A DNA stretch of 39,759 nt. Origin: a bacterium. Lineage in GTDB: Bacteria > Cyanobacteriota > Vampirovibrionia > Gastranaerophilales > Gastranaerophilaceae. Numbering within the stretch: position 1 is the first letter of the stretch; every line of letters starts with the position of its first letter. The stretch covers positions 1-39,759 of the forward strand of contig JAFRHR010000031.1 of the NCBI GenBank assembly GCA_017433195.1, read 5' to 3'. The notes below the pieces were generated by a model. It was not told the origin of the DNA, did not search any database, and saw only the letters and a list, made by a program, of their open reading frames with translations. A program made the translations under genes and the position numbers. Shown here in pieces: positions 17,726 through 27,300 of the stretch.

Positions 17726-19494
17726 TTTTCTTTTTCGATATTTAATTCTGATAAATCCACAAGTTTGGCAAAATCCGGATTTCTGTCATATAATTCAGAG
17801 AATGTTCCGGTATCTTTTATCTGTCCGTCAGTCATAAAAAATAATCTGTCACATGATTTTAAAGTAGAGAGTCTGTGTGCTATTGAAATTATTGTAAGAC
17901 TTCCTTTTAATGTATTTAATGTTTGAGTTATTTCATTTTCAGTCTGAACGTCAAGAGAAGAGGTTGCTTCATCTAAAATTAACAGTTGGGGATTTTTGTA
18001 TAAAGCTCTGGCTATTGATAACCTCTGCATTTGCCCCAAAGACAGTCCTTCTCCGTTTACGACAGGCGATGCGTTCAGTCCGTCTTTGTAGTTTTCAGTA
18101 ATAAAATCATACATCTGAGCTTTTTTGAGTGAATCTTTTACTTTTTCTGTATCGTATTCCGATGAACCCCAGTATATATTTTCAAGGAATGTTTTTCCCA
18201 ACAGAACTGTCTTTTGCGGAACATATCCTATAAGTCTTCGAAGTGATGACAAATCGGATATTTCTTCATTATCAAGGTATATTTTGCCTTCCTGAATCGG
18301 GTAAAGTCCCATAAGTATATCAGCAAGTGTGCTTTTTCCTGCGCCTGATAATCCTACTATCCCTATAAATTCCCCTTTTTTAATTTCTGCTGATAAATTT
18401 TTTATCACGGGTTTGTCGTTGTATGCAAAGGTTACGTTTTCCAATCTTATATTTTTTTCAAATTTAATACAGTCTCTGTATGTATCAAAGGTCATATTAT
18501 TCAAATTAAATTTCTCATAGTAATTGATTAATCTTTTGACGTGTTGGCGAGATAAGTTCATTCCGTTCAGTGAACTTTGAACTCTGTTTAGTGCGGGTGC
18601 TATTCTGAAAATTGCTGCAACCATTACGGCATAAGATGCAACCAAAATTTCTGAATTATTTTTGTTTAAAATAGCCATAATTCCAAGGAGTAATACCAAA
18701 GTCAGTATTATTAAGGTTTCTATTATGTAAGGCGGAATCCCTGAGATAAATCCGGATTCAAGGTTTAAGTCGTTAAGTTCTTTTTGTTTATCATTAAAAT
18801 CGGTTAGAAACTTAGTTTCAAGGCAGGATATTTTTACCTGTTTTATGTTATATACAATATCCTGAAGTTTTTGCAGAAAGATTTTAGTTTGCTCCGCAAT
18901 TTTTGCTGATAATATTTTAGATTTGTTTTTGAAATACAAATGTTGAAAAACAACGGTTGCAATTGAAAAAATAGTTGCAATAACAGCAGAAACAGTAAAT
19001 TTCCAAAAGAGAAGTCCGAGAATCGCGGCAACGATAACTGCGTTTACAAATAAATTCATAATTCGAAGAACAAAGTTTGACAGAGATGTCGGAATTAAGA
19101 AATTTATTATGTAAAGTTTGTCACTTGCGGAGGTTGAGGATGAAGTTTTATAATCAGAATACAGAAAGTATTCCATAAAAAGTGCTTTTAATTCATAATT
19201 CCAATTCTGAACAAATTTAGTCTGAATTTTTATCTGCCAAATCATAAAGATATTTTTTATAAGAAAAAGGGCAATAGCCATTAAGCCGATCAGATATGGG
19301 GAACATTCAAACGGAATCTTATTAATAAAAGATGCATCAGGTTTTAATAAAAGTAAAATAAAGGGATAAACAAGTGCAACTCCCAAAAATTCAAATCCGC
19401 CCGTAATGAATGTCAGAATAATATAATTAATAATAGATTTTGTTTTGCCTTTTCCGAAGTATTTTAAAAATTTAATAAAATTCTCTGTTATCAT
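17722..19494 (-). CDS. ABC exporter, fused permease and ATPase (PglK/MsbA-like flippase)
   Basis: A 590-residue half-transporter with six N-terminal membrane helices (about 20-310) and a C-terminal ATPase. The ATPase has Walker A GLSGAGKS (about 380-388), signature LSLGQMQR (about 483), Walker B LLILDEATSSLD (about 502-513) and the switch His in IAHRLST. The N-terminus (GGFEFLGVALVYPFILLLL) resembles PglK and related lipid-linked oligosaccharide or lipid flippases, so a glycolipid substrate is the best guess. There is no C39 peptidase domain, so it is not a bacteriocin exporter. No HlyD or TolC partner is adjacent, so it is probably not the type I secretion ATPase for the RTX protein. Only an imperfect TAATAT box, 6 nt before the ATG, was found upstream; no Shine-Dalgarno sequence is visible. 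Confidence 0.88.
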   Translation of the reverse strand: MITENFIKFLKYFGKGKTKSIINYIILTFITGGFEFLGVALVYPFILLLLKPDASFINKIPFECSPYLIGLMAIALFLIKNIFMIWQIKIQTKFVQNWNYELKALFMEYFLYSDYKTSSSTSASDKLYIINFLIPTSLSNFVLRIMNLFVNAVIVAAILGLLFWKFTVSAVIATIFSIATVVFQHLYFKNKSKILSAKIAEQTKIFLQKLQDIVYNIKQVKISCLETKFLTDFNDKQKELNDLNLESGFISGIPPYIIETLIILTLVLLLGIMAILNKNNSEILVASYAVMVAAIFRIAPALNRVQSSLNGMNLSRQHVKRLINYYEKFNLNNMTFDTYRDCIKFEKNIRLENVTFAYNDKPVIKNLSAEIKKGEFIGIVGLSGAGKSTLADILMGLYPIQEGKIYLDNEEISDLSSLRRLIGYVPQKTVLLGKTFLENIYWGSSEYDTEKVKDSLKKAQMYDFITENYKDGLNASPVVNGEGLSLGQMQRLSIARALYKNPQLLILDEATSSLDVQTENEITQTLNTLKGSLTIISIAHRLSTLKSCDRLFFMTDGQIKDTGTFSELYDRNPDFAKLVDLSELNIEKEN

Positions 19495-19590
19495 AGAAAT
19501 ATATTACATTAAAAAAAAATTAAGTTCATTTATTTTTAAGGTTTATAGTGTATAATTAAAAATGTACAAAAGAGAAGAGGAGTGTTTATT

Positions 19591-20316
19591 ATGCGAAATC
19601 CTATTTTGAATAATAAATTTATGAGCCAAGAAACAGTTATTGAAGGAGAACCGTTAACTATTAACGGAACAATACAAAAGACTTTTTGCTTATTTTTAAT
19701 ATTATTGTTGGGGGCCTCATATACCTGGAGTCTGTTTGCAAAAGGTTTTTTAGCAGAAGTTATGACTTATTCAATGGTTGCCGGATTTGTGGCTTTATTA
19801 ACAGCTTTAATAATTATATTCGGAAGAGTTATTTTTCTTATTCCGGTATATGCTCTTGCAGAAGGTGTACTTTTAGGCAGTCTTTCTGCATTGGCTGAAG
19901 CACAATACCCGGGTATTGTGTTTAATGCTGTTTTGGGGACTTTTGGTGCATTATTTTCAATGCTTTTTTTATACAGGATGAAATTAATCACTTGTACCGA
20001 AAAATTTAAGAGTGTTGTCTTTATATCAACAACAACTATATTTCTCATCTATATATTGGATTTGGTAGGCTCGTTTTTTGGCTACAAAGTTCCTTTTTTA
20101 TATGATTGCGGTGTGGTCGGGATTGCTGCAAGTCTTATAATTATTATTGTTGCAGCTTTAAATCTTATAATTGATTTTGATTTTATTGAAAAAGGCGCTC
20201 AAAATTTGATACCTAAAAAATTCGAATGGTTTGGCGCATTCGGCTTATTGGTAACATTGGTTTGGTTATACATCGAAATTTTGAAATTACTTTCAAAATT
20301 AAACAGCAGAAGATAG
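19591..20316 (+). CDS. Bax inhibitor-1/YccA-like (BaxI_1) membrane protein
   Basis: A 241-residue polytopic membrane protein. The N-terminus MRNPILNNKF matches the start typical of the bacterial BaxI_1 family. About seven hydrophobic segments follow, including AEGVLLGSLSALAEAQYPGI, where Bax-inhibitor proteins carry a conserved EG motif. The family is thought to include calcium leak channels, but this subgroup has no settled function. The ATG at 19591 is preferred over a GTG 9 nt upstream, because GAGGAG lies 8 nt before the ATG and overlaps that GTG. rmuC follows 9 nt after the stop and is probably in the same operon. Confidence 0.8.
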   Translation: MRNPILNNKFMSQETVIEGEPLTINGTIQKTFCLFLILLLGASYTWSLFAKGFLAEVMTYSMVAGFVALLTALIIIFGRVIFLIPVYALAEGVLLGSLSALAEAQYPGIVFNAVLGTFGALFSMLFLYRMKLITCTEKFKSVVFISTTTIFLIYILDLVGSFFGYKVPFLYDCGVVGIAASLIIIIVAALNLIIDFDFIEKGAQNLIPKKFEWFGAFGLLVTLVWLYIEILKLLSKLNSRR

Positions 20317-20324
20317 GAGTATTT

Positions 20325-21464
20325 GTGATTTATTATATCGTTTCTTTTTTAGCCGGAGCAATAATTTCGGGAATAATTGTTAGATTGGTTTCAAATTCCG
20401 AACTCATCAGAGTAAAAACTCAATTAGAAACTTTTGGTAACTTGTCGGAAGTGATGAAAGATGATTTTTCAAAGCTTGCAAATGAAGTTATAAAAAAAGA
20501 GCAGGAAGACTTGAGAAAACAAAATCAGGAGGCACTCGAACAGAAAATTCAGCCTTTAACAAAAGAGTTGTCCGAGTTTAAAACAAAGGTTGATAATTTT
20601 AATATTTCAGGTGAAAAAAATGCGGCAGCCTTAAAAGAACAGATAAAGATGCTTGCAGATAAAAATCAGACAATAGAAAATGAAACCCAAAAACTCGTCA
20701 ATGCGCTTACAATGAAACAAAATGCAAAAGGGGTGTATGGGGAAAATCTTCTGGATACCATTTTGCAATCGTGTGGAATGCAGGAAAATGTTCATTATAA
20801 TAAACAGTACAAGACATATTCTGTAAATTCTGCAGATAATGAGGTGCATGAAATTAAACCTGATGTGGTTATAAATTTGCCTGATAACAGACATTTGATA
20901 ATTGATTCCAAAGTTACTTTAACAAGTTATTTAGAGTATTTGGAAGATGAAACAAAACTTTCAAAATTTAAATCTGAAGTTAAGAAAAGAATTGATGATT
21001 TAGGAAAGAAAAATTATCAAAATGCAGAAGGTTTATATCAGCCTGATTTTATTTTGATGTATGTCCCGATAGAAAATGCTGTTAATCTTTTATACGAAGA
21101 CGCAGCGTTTATCTATGAAGCGTATAAAGATAATATCATTATTGTAAGTACTGCATCTTTGTTAACAGCAATAAGATTAGTTAATTATCTTATGTCTCAG
21201 CAAAAGCAGAGAGAAAGTGTAAATAAAATTGTCGATGCAGGGACAAGTCTTTACGAAACATTTTCACAATTCTGTCAGGAATTGATTGAAATTCAGGGGC
21301 AATTTGATAAGACGTCAGGGGCATTTAAAACTTTAATAAACAGATTCAGAAGGTCTAATCCTAATAATCCGAGTTTGTTTTCACAGGTTGAAGCCTTAAA
21401 AGAGTACGGGATAAATACTACATCAGAAATTCCGAAAGAGTTGCTGACAAGTAATGCTGAATAA
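20325..21464 (+). CDS. rmuC: RmuC-family DNA recombination-limiting protein
   Basis: A 379-residue RmuC-family protein; in E. coli RmuC limits recombination between inverted repeats. An N-terminal membrane anchor (about 2-20) is followed by a coiled coil (about 30-130) and the RmuC nuclease-like domain, with GVYGENLLDTIL, KPDVVINLPDNRHLIIDSKVT and QPDFILMYVPIENA. Asp and Lys in DSK fit a restriction-endonuclease-like fold. The frame is open further upstream, but GTG at 20325 is the start: it has AGGAG 5 nt upstream and gives the membrane anchor directly. A dyad-bearing promoter for the next operon begins 9 nt after the stop. Confidence 0.9.
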   Translation: MIYYIVSFLAGAIISGIIVRLVSNSELIRVKTQLETFGNLSEVMKDDFSKLANEVIKKEQEDLRKQNQEALEQKIQPLTKELSEFKTKVDNFNISGEKNAAALKEQIKMLADKNQTIENETQKLVNALTMKQNAKGVYGENLLDTILQSCGMQENVHYNKQYKTYSVNSADNEVHEIKPDVVINLPDNRHLIIDSKVTLTSYLEYLEDETKLSKFKSEVKKRIDDLGKKNYQNAEGLYQPDFILMYVPIENAVNLLYEDAAFIYEAYKDNIIIVSTASLLTAIRLVNYLMSQQKQRESVNKIVDAGTSLYETFSQFCQELIEIQGQFDKTSGAFKTLINRFRRSNPNNPSLFSQVEALKEYGINTTSEIPKELLTSNAE

Positions 21465-21473
21465 ATTTTTTAG

Positions 21474-21502
21474 TTTACATTAAATTGTCTTTAATGTACT
21501 AT
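21474..21502 (+). promoter_or_regulatory. Promoter with embedded operator-like dyad for pyrH-frr-cdsA-rnc
   Basis: TTTACA (21474-21479), a 17-nt spacer and TACTAT (21497-21502) form a sigma70-like promoter (5 of 6 and 4 of 6 matches). A perfect 9-bp inverted repeat, TACATTAAA (21476-21484) and TTTAATGTA (21490-21498) with a 5-nt centre, fills the spacer and touches both boxes. No T run follows, so it is not a terminator. The position fits a repressor site. The start would be near 21509, leaving a short leader with AGAGAGG before the ATG at 21524. Confidence 0.55.
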
Positions 21503-21523
21503 CAGTATAGAGAGAGGTATCCG

Positions 21524-22246
21524 ATGGATTTAAAATATAAAAGAGTTCTGTTAAAGATAAGCGGAGAAGCATTACTTGGAGAACAACAATTTGGAATAGA
21601 TAAGGCTCCTGTTGAAATGATGTGCGAAGAAATAAAATCTCTGCTGGAAAACAAAGTTCAGGTTGCTGTTGTTGTAGGCGGCGGGAATATTTTCAGAGGG
21701 ATGAAAAACAGTGCTGCGCTCGGAATGGACAGAGCATCAGGCGACTATGTCGGAATGTTGGCTACTGTTATGAATGCTCTTACAATTCAGTCAGGACTCA
21801 AAAAAATGGGAATAGACTGCAGAGTGCAATCGGCTATTGCAATGAATCAGATTGCCGAACCTTATATAAGATTAAGAGCTATAAGACACCTTGAAAAAGG
21901 CAGAGTGGTTATATTTGCGGCAGGAACAGGAAATCCGTTCTTTACTACAGATACGGCAGCGGCGCTTAGAGCATCTGAAATTAATGCAGAAATTATGTTA
22001 ATGGCGAAGAATGGTGTTGACGGAGTTTATACAGACGATCCTAAGACTAACCCGGATGCAAAATTAATCAAAGAAATGAATTATGATGAAATTATAAAGA
22101 ACGATTTAAAAGTTATGGATACAGCGGCATGTGATTTATGCAAGCAAAACAAAATTCCTATTGCAGTGTTTGATTTTAAGGCAAAAGGAAGCATGGCTAA
22201 AATCGTTTATGGTGAAAAAATCGGTACACATATTGAAAGTAAATAA
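21524..22246 (+). CDS. pyrH: Uridylate kinase (UMP kinase)
   Basis: A cytoplasmic hexameric kinase that phosphorylates UMP to UDP, feeding pyrimidine synthesis. The start at 21524 gives 240 residues, the usual length, beginning MDLKYKRVLLKISGEALLG, where family members begin. Other motifs are VAVVVGGGNIFRG, ASGDYVGMLATVMNAL and AAGTGNPFFTTDTAAALRA. A longer frame opens at 21485 but lacks a ribosome-binding site; AGAGAGG lies just before 21524. It heads a pyrH-frr-cdsA-rnc operon. Confidence 0.96.
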   Translation: MDLKYKRVLLKISGEALLGEQQFGIDKAPVEMMCEEIKSLLENKVQVAVVVGGGNIFRGMKNSAALGMDRASGDYVGMLATVMNALTIQSGLKKMGIDCRVQSAIAMNQIAEPYIRLRAIRHLEKGRVVIFAAGTGNPFFTTDTAAALRASEINAEIMLMAKNGVDGVYTDDPKTNPDAKLIKEMNYDEIIKNDLKVMDTAACDLCKQNKIPIAVFDFKAKGSMAKIVYGEKIGTHIESK

Positions 22247-22255
22247 GGAGAATAT

Positions 22256-22822
22256 ATGTCAGAAGCAGTTGATGAATTATTTTTATTTGGCGAAGAAAAA
22301 ATGGAAAAAGCAGTAAATCAGTTAAAAAGAGAATTTACTACTATTCGTACAGGCAGAGCAAATCCTGCAATTTTAGACAGAGTTTTGGTTGATTACTATG
22401 GTGCGCCGACACCTCTCAGACAGATGTCTCAGGTTACAGTTCAGGACGGAACAAACCTCGTAATTTCGCCTTACGATAAGAGTGTTTTGAAAGAAATTGA
22501 AAAGGCAATAATAAAAGCAGATTTAGGCGTTGCTCCAAACAGTGACGGTATATGCATAAGATTATCTTTCCCTCCTTTGACAGAAGAAAGAAGAAAAGAA
22601 ATTGTTAAAGATGTAAAAAGAATCGGAGAAGAATCAAAAGTTGCTGTCAGAAACGCGAGACGCGATATGACTGATGATTTGAAAAAATTGGAAAAATCAG
22701 AAAATCTTCCGGAAGACGTTGTTAAAGATAATCAGGATGAAATTCAGAAATTAACCGATAAATATACATCTTTAATTGATAATTTGGTTTCTGAAAAAGA
22801 AAAAGAGGTTTTAACGGTTTAA
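22256..22822 (+). CDS. frr: Ribosome recycling factor
   Basis: Splits post-termination ribosomes together with EF-G. The 188-residue product has the family signatures TTIRTGRANPAILDRV (about 29-44), VDYYGAPTPLRQMSQV, the second-domain beta core, and VRNARRDMTDDLKKLEK. AAGGAG lies 5 nt before the ATG. pyrH-frr is a classic pairing. Its stop overlaps the cdsA start by one base (TAATG). Confidence 0.97.
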   Translation: MSEAVDELFLFGEEKMEKAVNQLKREFTTIRTGRANPAILDRVLVDYYGAPTPLRQMSQVTVQDGTNLVISPYDKSVLKEIEKAIIKADLGVAPNSDGICIRLSFPPLTEERRKEIVKDVKRIGEESKVAVRNARRDMTDDLKKLEKSENLPEDVVKDNQDEIQKLTDKYTSLIDNLVSEKEKEVLTV

Positions 22823-23709
22823 TGACAAATATGAGTATAACAAGGCTTATAACAGGATTTATAATGGGTATTGTGTTTTTTGCCGCAATCCTATTGGGCG
22901 GTTTGCCATTGTTGCTTGCTATGATTGCTTTTGTTGTATTTGGATCTAATGAATACGTTAAAATACTTAAAAATAAAGGTTTCACTCCCAGTTTAAAAAT
23001 TATTTTACTGGCTGATTTTACGTATGCAATTACTGCGTATTTCAACAGAATCGATTTAATTCCTCTGATAATTGCGATATCTTGCGTGTCTGCTTTTATG
23101 TGGGTACTGTTCAGAGGTCGTCAGCCATATATTGCAAACGTTGCAACGACTATTTTGGGCTTTGTGTATGGCGGCTGGTTGCCTTTGTACTTTATAAATT
23201 TAAGAGATTTGGGTACAACTCCTTACTATTACGGATTCCTTAAAATGAGTTCAATTGGTGACGGGCTTTGGTTTGTTGTAATGTTGTTCTTCTGTGTATT
23301 ATTTACGGATACGGGATGTTATTATTTCGGCACAAAATTCGGAAAACATAAACTTGCTCCTGTTATAAGTCCAAATAAAACTATTGAAGGAGCAATAGGC
23401 GGCGGAGTTGTTGCTGTATTGTCATCTTTGGTCATAGGTTATTTGATTGGTATTGAATGGTATCACTCACTGATTTTCGGTATTTTGATAACTTTCTTTG
23501 CTCAGATAGGGGATTTATGTGAATCACTTATAAAGAGAGATGCCGGGGTTAAGGATTCAAGTGATATGCTTCCGGGTCACGGCGGTATTCTTGACCGTTC
23601 AGACAGTTATATTTTGAGTATTCCTGTTGCGTATTATTATATGAGTGTATTTGTTTCTGACGGAACTATAGGAACTCATTTAGTCAATTTTCTTAAAGGT
23701 TTGTTTTGA
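22822..23709 (+). CDS. cdsA: Phosphatidate cytidylyltransferase (CDP-diglyceride synthase)
   Basis: Makes CDP-diacylglycerol from phosphatidic acid and CTP, the entry to all phospholipid head groups. A 295-residue polytopic membrane protein with about eight helices and the family signature near the C-terminus: LIKRDAGVKDSSDMLPGHGG followed by DRSDS. It is translationally coupled to frr. The isoprenoid genes uppS and dxr, which often sit between frr and cdsA in other bacteria, are missing here. The start could be the ATG at 22822 or the in-frame ATG nine bases later; the first is kept for the coupling. Confidence 0.95.
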   Translation: MTNMSITRLITGFIMGIVFFAAILLGGLPLLLAMIAFVVFGSNEYVKILKNKGFTPSLKIILLADFTYAITAYFNRIDLIPLIIAISCVSAFMWVLFRGRQPYIANVATTILGFVYGGWLPLYFINLRDLGTTPYYYGFLKMSSIGDGLWFVVMLFFCVLFTDTGCYYFGTKFGKHKLAPVISPNKTIEGAIGGGVVAVLSSLVIGYLIGIEWYHSLIFGILITFFAQIGDLCESLIKRDAGVKDSSDMLPGHGGILDRSDSYILSIPVAYYYMSVFVSDGTIGTHLVNFLKGLF

Positions 23710-24389
23710 TGGCTGCTGATATAAATTTAATTGATGTTTGCGATAAAAAATTATTTGATATTGCAATGACGCATCCGTCGTTTGTTAAAGATAATGACAG
23801 ACCGTATGATGAATGCTACGAAAGACTTGAATTTCTGGGTGATGCGGTTTTAAAACTTTTGATTTCAAAAATTCTATTTAATAAATTCCCTGATTATGAT
23901 GAGGGAAGAATGACTAAAATTAGGGCAATACTTGTATCGGATGCATCTTTGGCAAAGGTTGCGGAAAAAATCGGATTAGATAAATGTCTGAGATTGGGAA
24001 AAGGCGAAGAGAAAACAGGCGGAAGGAAAAAAGAATCTATTCTTGCCTGCGCTTTTGAAGCATTGTTAGGGGCGTGCAGTATTTCCGGCAAAGTTAATGA
24101 AACAACAGAATTTTTGGAAAAAGAATTCGCAGAATATATTGAAGAAATTGATAATAATTTAGTAAAATATCATGCAAAAGAAATGCTTCAGGAATATACT
24201 CAATCGATTGACTGTAAGTTACCTGTGTATAAAACGGAACAAACAGGTTCTGCTCATAAACCCCAATTTAATTCGGTTGTTTATTATAACGATGAGGAAA
24301 TTGCATCAGCAACCGGCAGGACCAAAAAAGAGTCGCAGCAAAGCTGCGCATATAATGCGTGCGTAAAATTGGGAATCATAAAAGAATAA
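23709..24389 (+). CDS. rnc: Ribonuclease III with an altered metal-ligand position
   Basis: Cleaves double-stranded RNA in rRNA processing and mRNA decay. The 226-residue product has the nuclease domain with ERLEFLGDAVL (38-48; E41 and D45 are ligands) and a C-terminal dsRNA-binding domain (about 153-224: MLQEYTQS, PVYKTEQTGSAH, GRTKKESQQSCAYNA). The second ligand motif, usually A-D-x-x-E-A-L, reads ACAFEALLGA, with Cys114 where E. coli has Asp114; E117 is kept. The start is the ATG at 23709, overlapping the cdsA stop by one base (TGATG), rather than the TTG before it. It ends 3 nt from the convergent RTX gene. Confidence 0.94.
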   Translation: MAADINLIDVCDKKLFDIAMTHPSFVKDNDRPYDECYERLEFLGDAVLKLLISKILFNKFPDYDEGRMTKIRAILVSDASLAKVAEKIGLDKCLRLGKGEEKTGGRKKESILACAFEALLGACSISGKVNETTEFLEKEFAEYIEEIDNNLVKYHAKEMLQEYTQSIDCKLPVYKTEQTGSAHKPQFNSVVYYNDEEIASATGRTKKESQQSCAYNACVKLGIIKE

Positions 24390-24392
24390 CTT

Positions 24393-27300
24393 TTAAACCT
24401 GTTGTTCCCATGATGCGTTATCGAATATTGCAATCAGGTCGCCGATGTTTGCATCTCCACTTGTTAATGCAGCTTGAACATCATCATATCCTAATCCGCC
24501 GTTTGCATCTGTTAACCATGCAGCAACTGATTCTTTTAACTGATTCAGATTATTAAGTTTATAATTATCAGTCGAATATATTTTTTCAATTACGTCAAAG
24601 TTATTTATCTTAATTCCTGAAGTCGGTGCATCTCCCGATAAGGTCCATTCATTATAAGCCGTATTATTCACTATGTATAATTTGTTTTGCCCGTCAGCGA
24701 AAGTTCCATCTTTTTGAACATTAAATAAAGCTTTTATGTTTGCATGGTTATCTTTAATGTTTAATGTATCTGTACCTCCGGTATCGGAAATAGTTGTAGA
24801 ATTATTAAGCGAAGATACTATATAGGTATCATTTCCATTTTTTCCGTTCAATGTATCGTTTCCTTTGCCATATAATAAGTCAGCTCCGGAGGTACCGTTT
24901 ATGGTATCAGCGCCTGTTGTTCCGTAGTATGCATAATTCCCTGAATAAATTTCGTAGCCTTTTTCAGCAAGAGCTTCGCTTATTGATATTGTAGTTGCTG
25001 AAGTTGTATCCTGTATAAATATGCAGTCCCCAATATTTTCTTCAACTTTTTTGAAATAATTCTTAAAAGTGATGTAATTTTGGTTTCTGTATCTTAATAC
25101 TAAATCACTGCCTGTTGATGATGAACGAGTGAAGCTCATATCTGAATAAGAATTATTCTCAAAAATTATATTGGTATGTCCGCAGCCTTTCCAGTAAATA
25201 GTGTCTCGTCCTCCATTTTTAGCGATATTGGGATTAGGATCAGAACAGTCAATATAGATATCTGTAGATGATAATAAAGATGTAGAGGTGTGAACCGTAT
25301 CATTGTTATAGCCCAAATATATTTTAGGGTTATTATTCCCTGCGTATACAGTATTATTACCGGGTCCTGTATAATATATATCAGGACCGTCAATTCGGGC
25401 TGTATCTGATCCATGAATAGTATCATCCCCGGCATGCGTTAATACTAAATTAGAATAAAGATTATTAGATACGTATACGATATCGTCACCATCATATGCA
25501 CGTATTTCCTGTCTGATTTTCCCGTATGCGGTTATAATATCATTTTCTTCAGTTCCCCTTACATCAGCATCAGCACTTGTTATTATGTGTACCATATTAG
25601 AAGATTCATCATCGCCTGAATTTCCACCAGGATTTTCATTACCTCCTGGTGAATCATCTCCTCCTGAAGGATCATCATCGTCTGCCGGAGGCTCCAGCTC
25701 TTGATATAAATCACCTAAACATTTTATATTATTATCTATTTTGAAAATGATATGTTGGTCATTTAGATCTTTGTTTTTAAAATAATTAACGATATTAACT
25801 GTATTATTTTCTAAATCCCCTGTATATCCAACAAGTAAGTCATCACCATTTTTTAAGAATGCAATATTATTGAAATTTAAATTGTCCTCTAAAACAAATG
25901 TGTCATTATGATCACTTTGGTATCTTGTAAAGGTATTATTATTGCCTTCTTCAGCAATATACATGTGAATGGTGTTTTCACCAAGCCCTACGATAATTGT
26001 ATCATCGCCAAACCCTGTGTAGATGTCATCATATCCTCTGCCTGTATTAAGAATTTGTGCTTCAGTTTTGGTATTATCTCCGAGAATTGTTGATATATTA
26101 AATAAGTTTGATTCTTCTTCCGGTGTTACAACAATAAGGTCATCTGCTATTGCATTGTAATTATTATAATTTTGTATAGTTACGTTTCTTCTTATTTGTT
26201 CATCGTAATTTATACCTCTGTACAGAACGGCATCTTCCTCTCTTCTGTCAATTACTAAATCAGACAAACTTTCAGCCATTAGTAATCTGTCTTGTTTGTC
26301 TTGTCCTCCGCCATATTTATATGTATCATTTCCGTTATCATAGGTTGTAATATTCTGTATATTTTTTGTGTTTAAATTTTTGAAAATAATGGTATTATTC
26401 CCTATTCCTGAATGTACAGTGTCGCTGCCTGTTCCCATATATACGACATTATTCCCTGTTCCTAAATTTATTCTGTTATTTCCTGAATTTGCATATATAG
26501 TTTTATCCCCATTTCCTTTACGGATGAAGTCATTTCCGCTACCTGCCGTTATGGTATCATTACCTCCCTGCGGGTCTATATAGTCGTTTCCTCCGTATGC
26601 ATTTATTACTTCAGACTTTTCTGTAGCATAGATATAATCATTTCCTTCTGTGCCTGTTATGCCTTCGATATAGGTTTTTACTCCGCCTTTTTCATCAATA
26701 GCAACATCTAATGTTTTTTCTTCAGCACCCGGTGCTATTATATAAAAACTTGTTGCCATCGCTTCATTTCCTTCAAGGAAATAATCTTTAATCATTACAT
26801 AATTTTTATTATCTCTGTATCTTATTACTAAATTGTTGCTGTCAATTGCCCTTGTAAATACGATATCGTCATCTGTGTTATTAGTGAAAAATAATTTTGT
26901 AGAGTTATTACCCTGCCAATAGATTTTATCTTTTCCGCCTGCAGATTCCCCGTCAATATAAATGTATGTTGGAGATTCAGGAGATGTGTAAACTGAATCG
27001 TCTCCGTTCCCTAAATATATATGGGTGATTCCGCTGTTACCTGCGTAAACTATATTGTCTCCGGAACCTGTATAATATTTATCTTCGCCTGTTTCTCTTG
27101 CAACATTTGAGCCGTAAATAACATCATCTCCGTCTCCTGCATCAATTATACATTCCTGTGTGCTGTTTGATGCATAAATAATATCTTTGCCGCTTCCTCC
27201 GTTTACGGTTTGAGCGATGCTTCCGTTAGCTATAATGATATTACCTTCGGAATGAGTACTTTCTATTAGGGCAGCTTTACTGTCAATGATACGTCCTTCA

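Noticed and set aside
17722-19494. ABC exporter as the type I secretion ATPase for the RTX protein
   Set aside because: It is 5 kb away, has no HlyD/TolC partner and its membrane domain looks like lipid flippases; the evidence does not support the link.
25166-25435. Minus-strand frame of 89 codons inside the RTX gene
   Set aside because: A shadow produced by the regular nonapeptide repeats; no ribosome-binding site.
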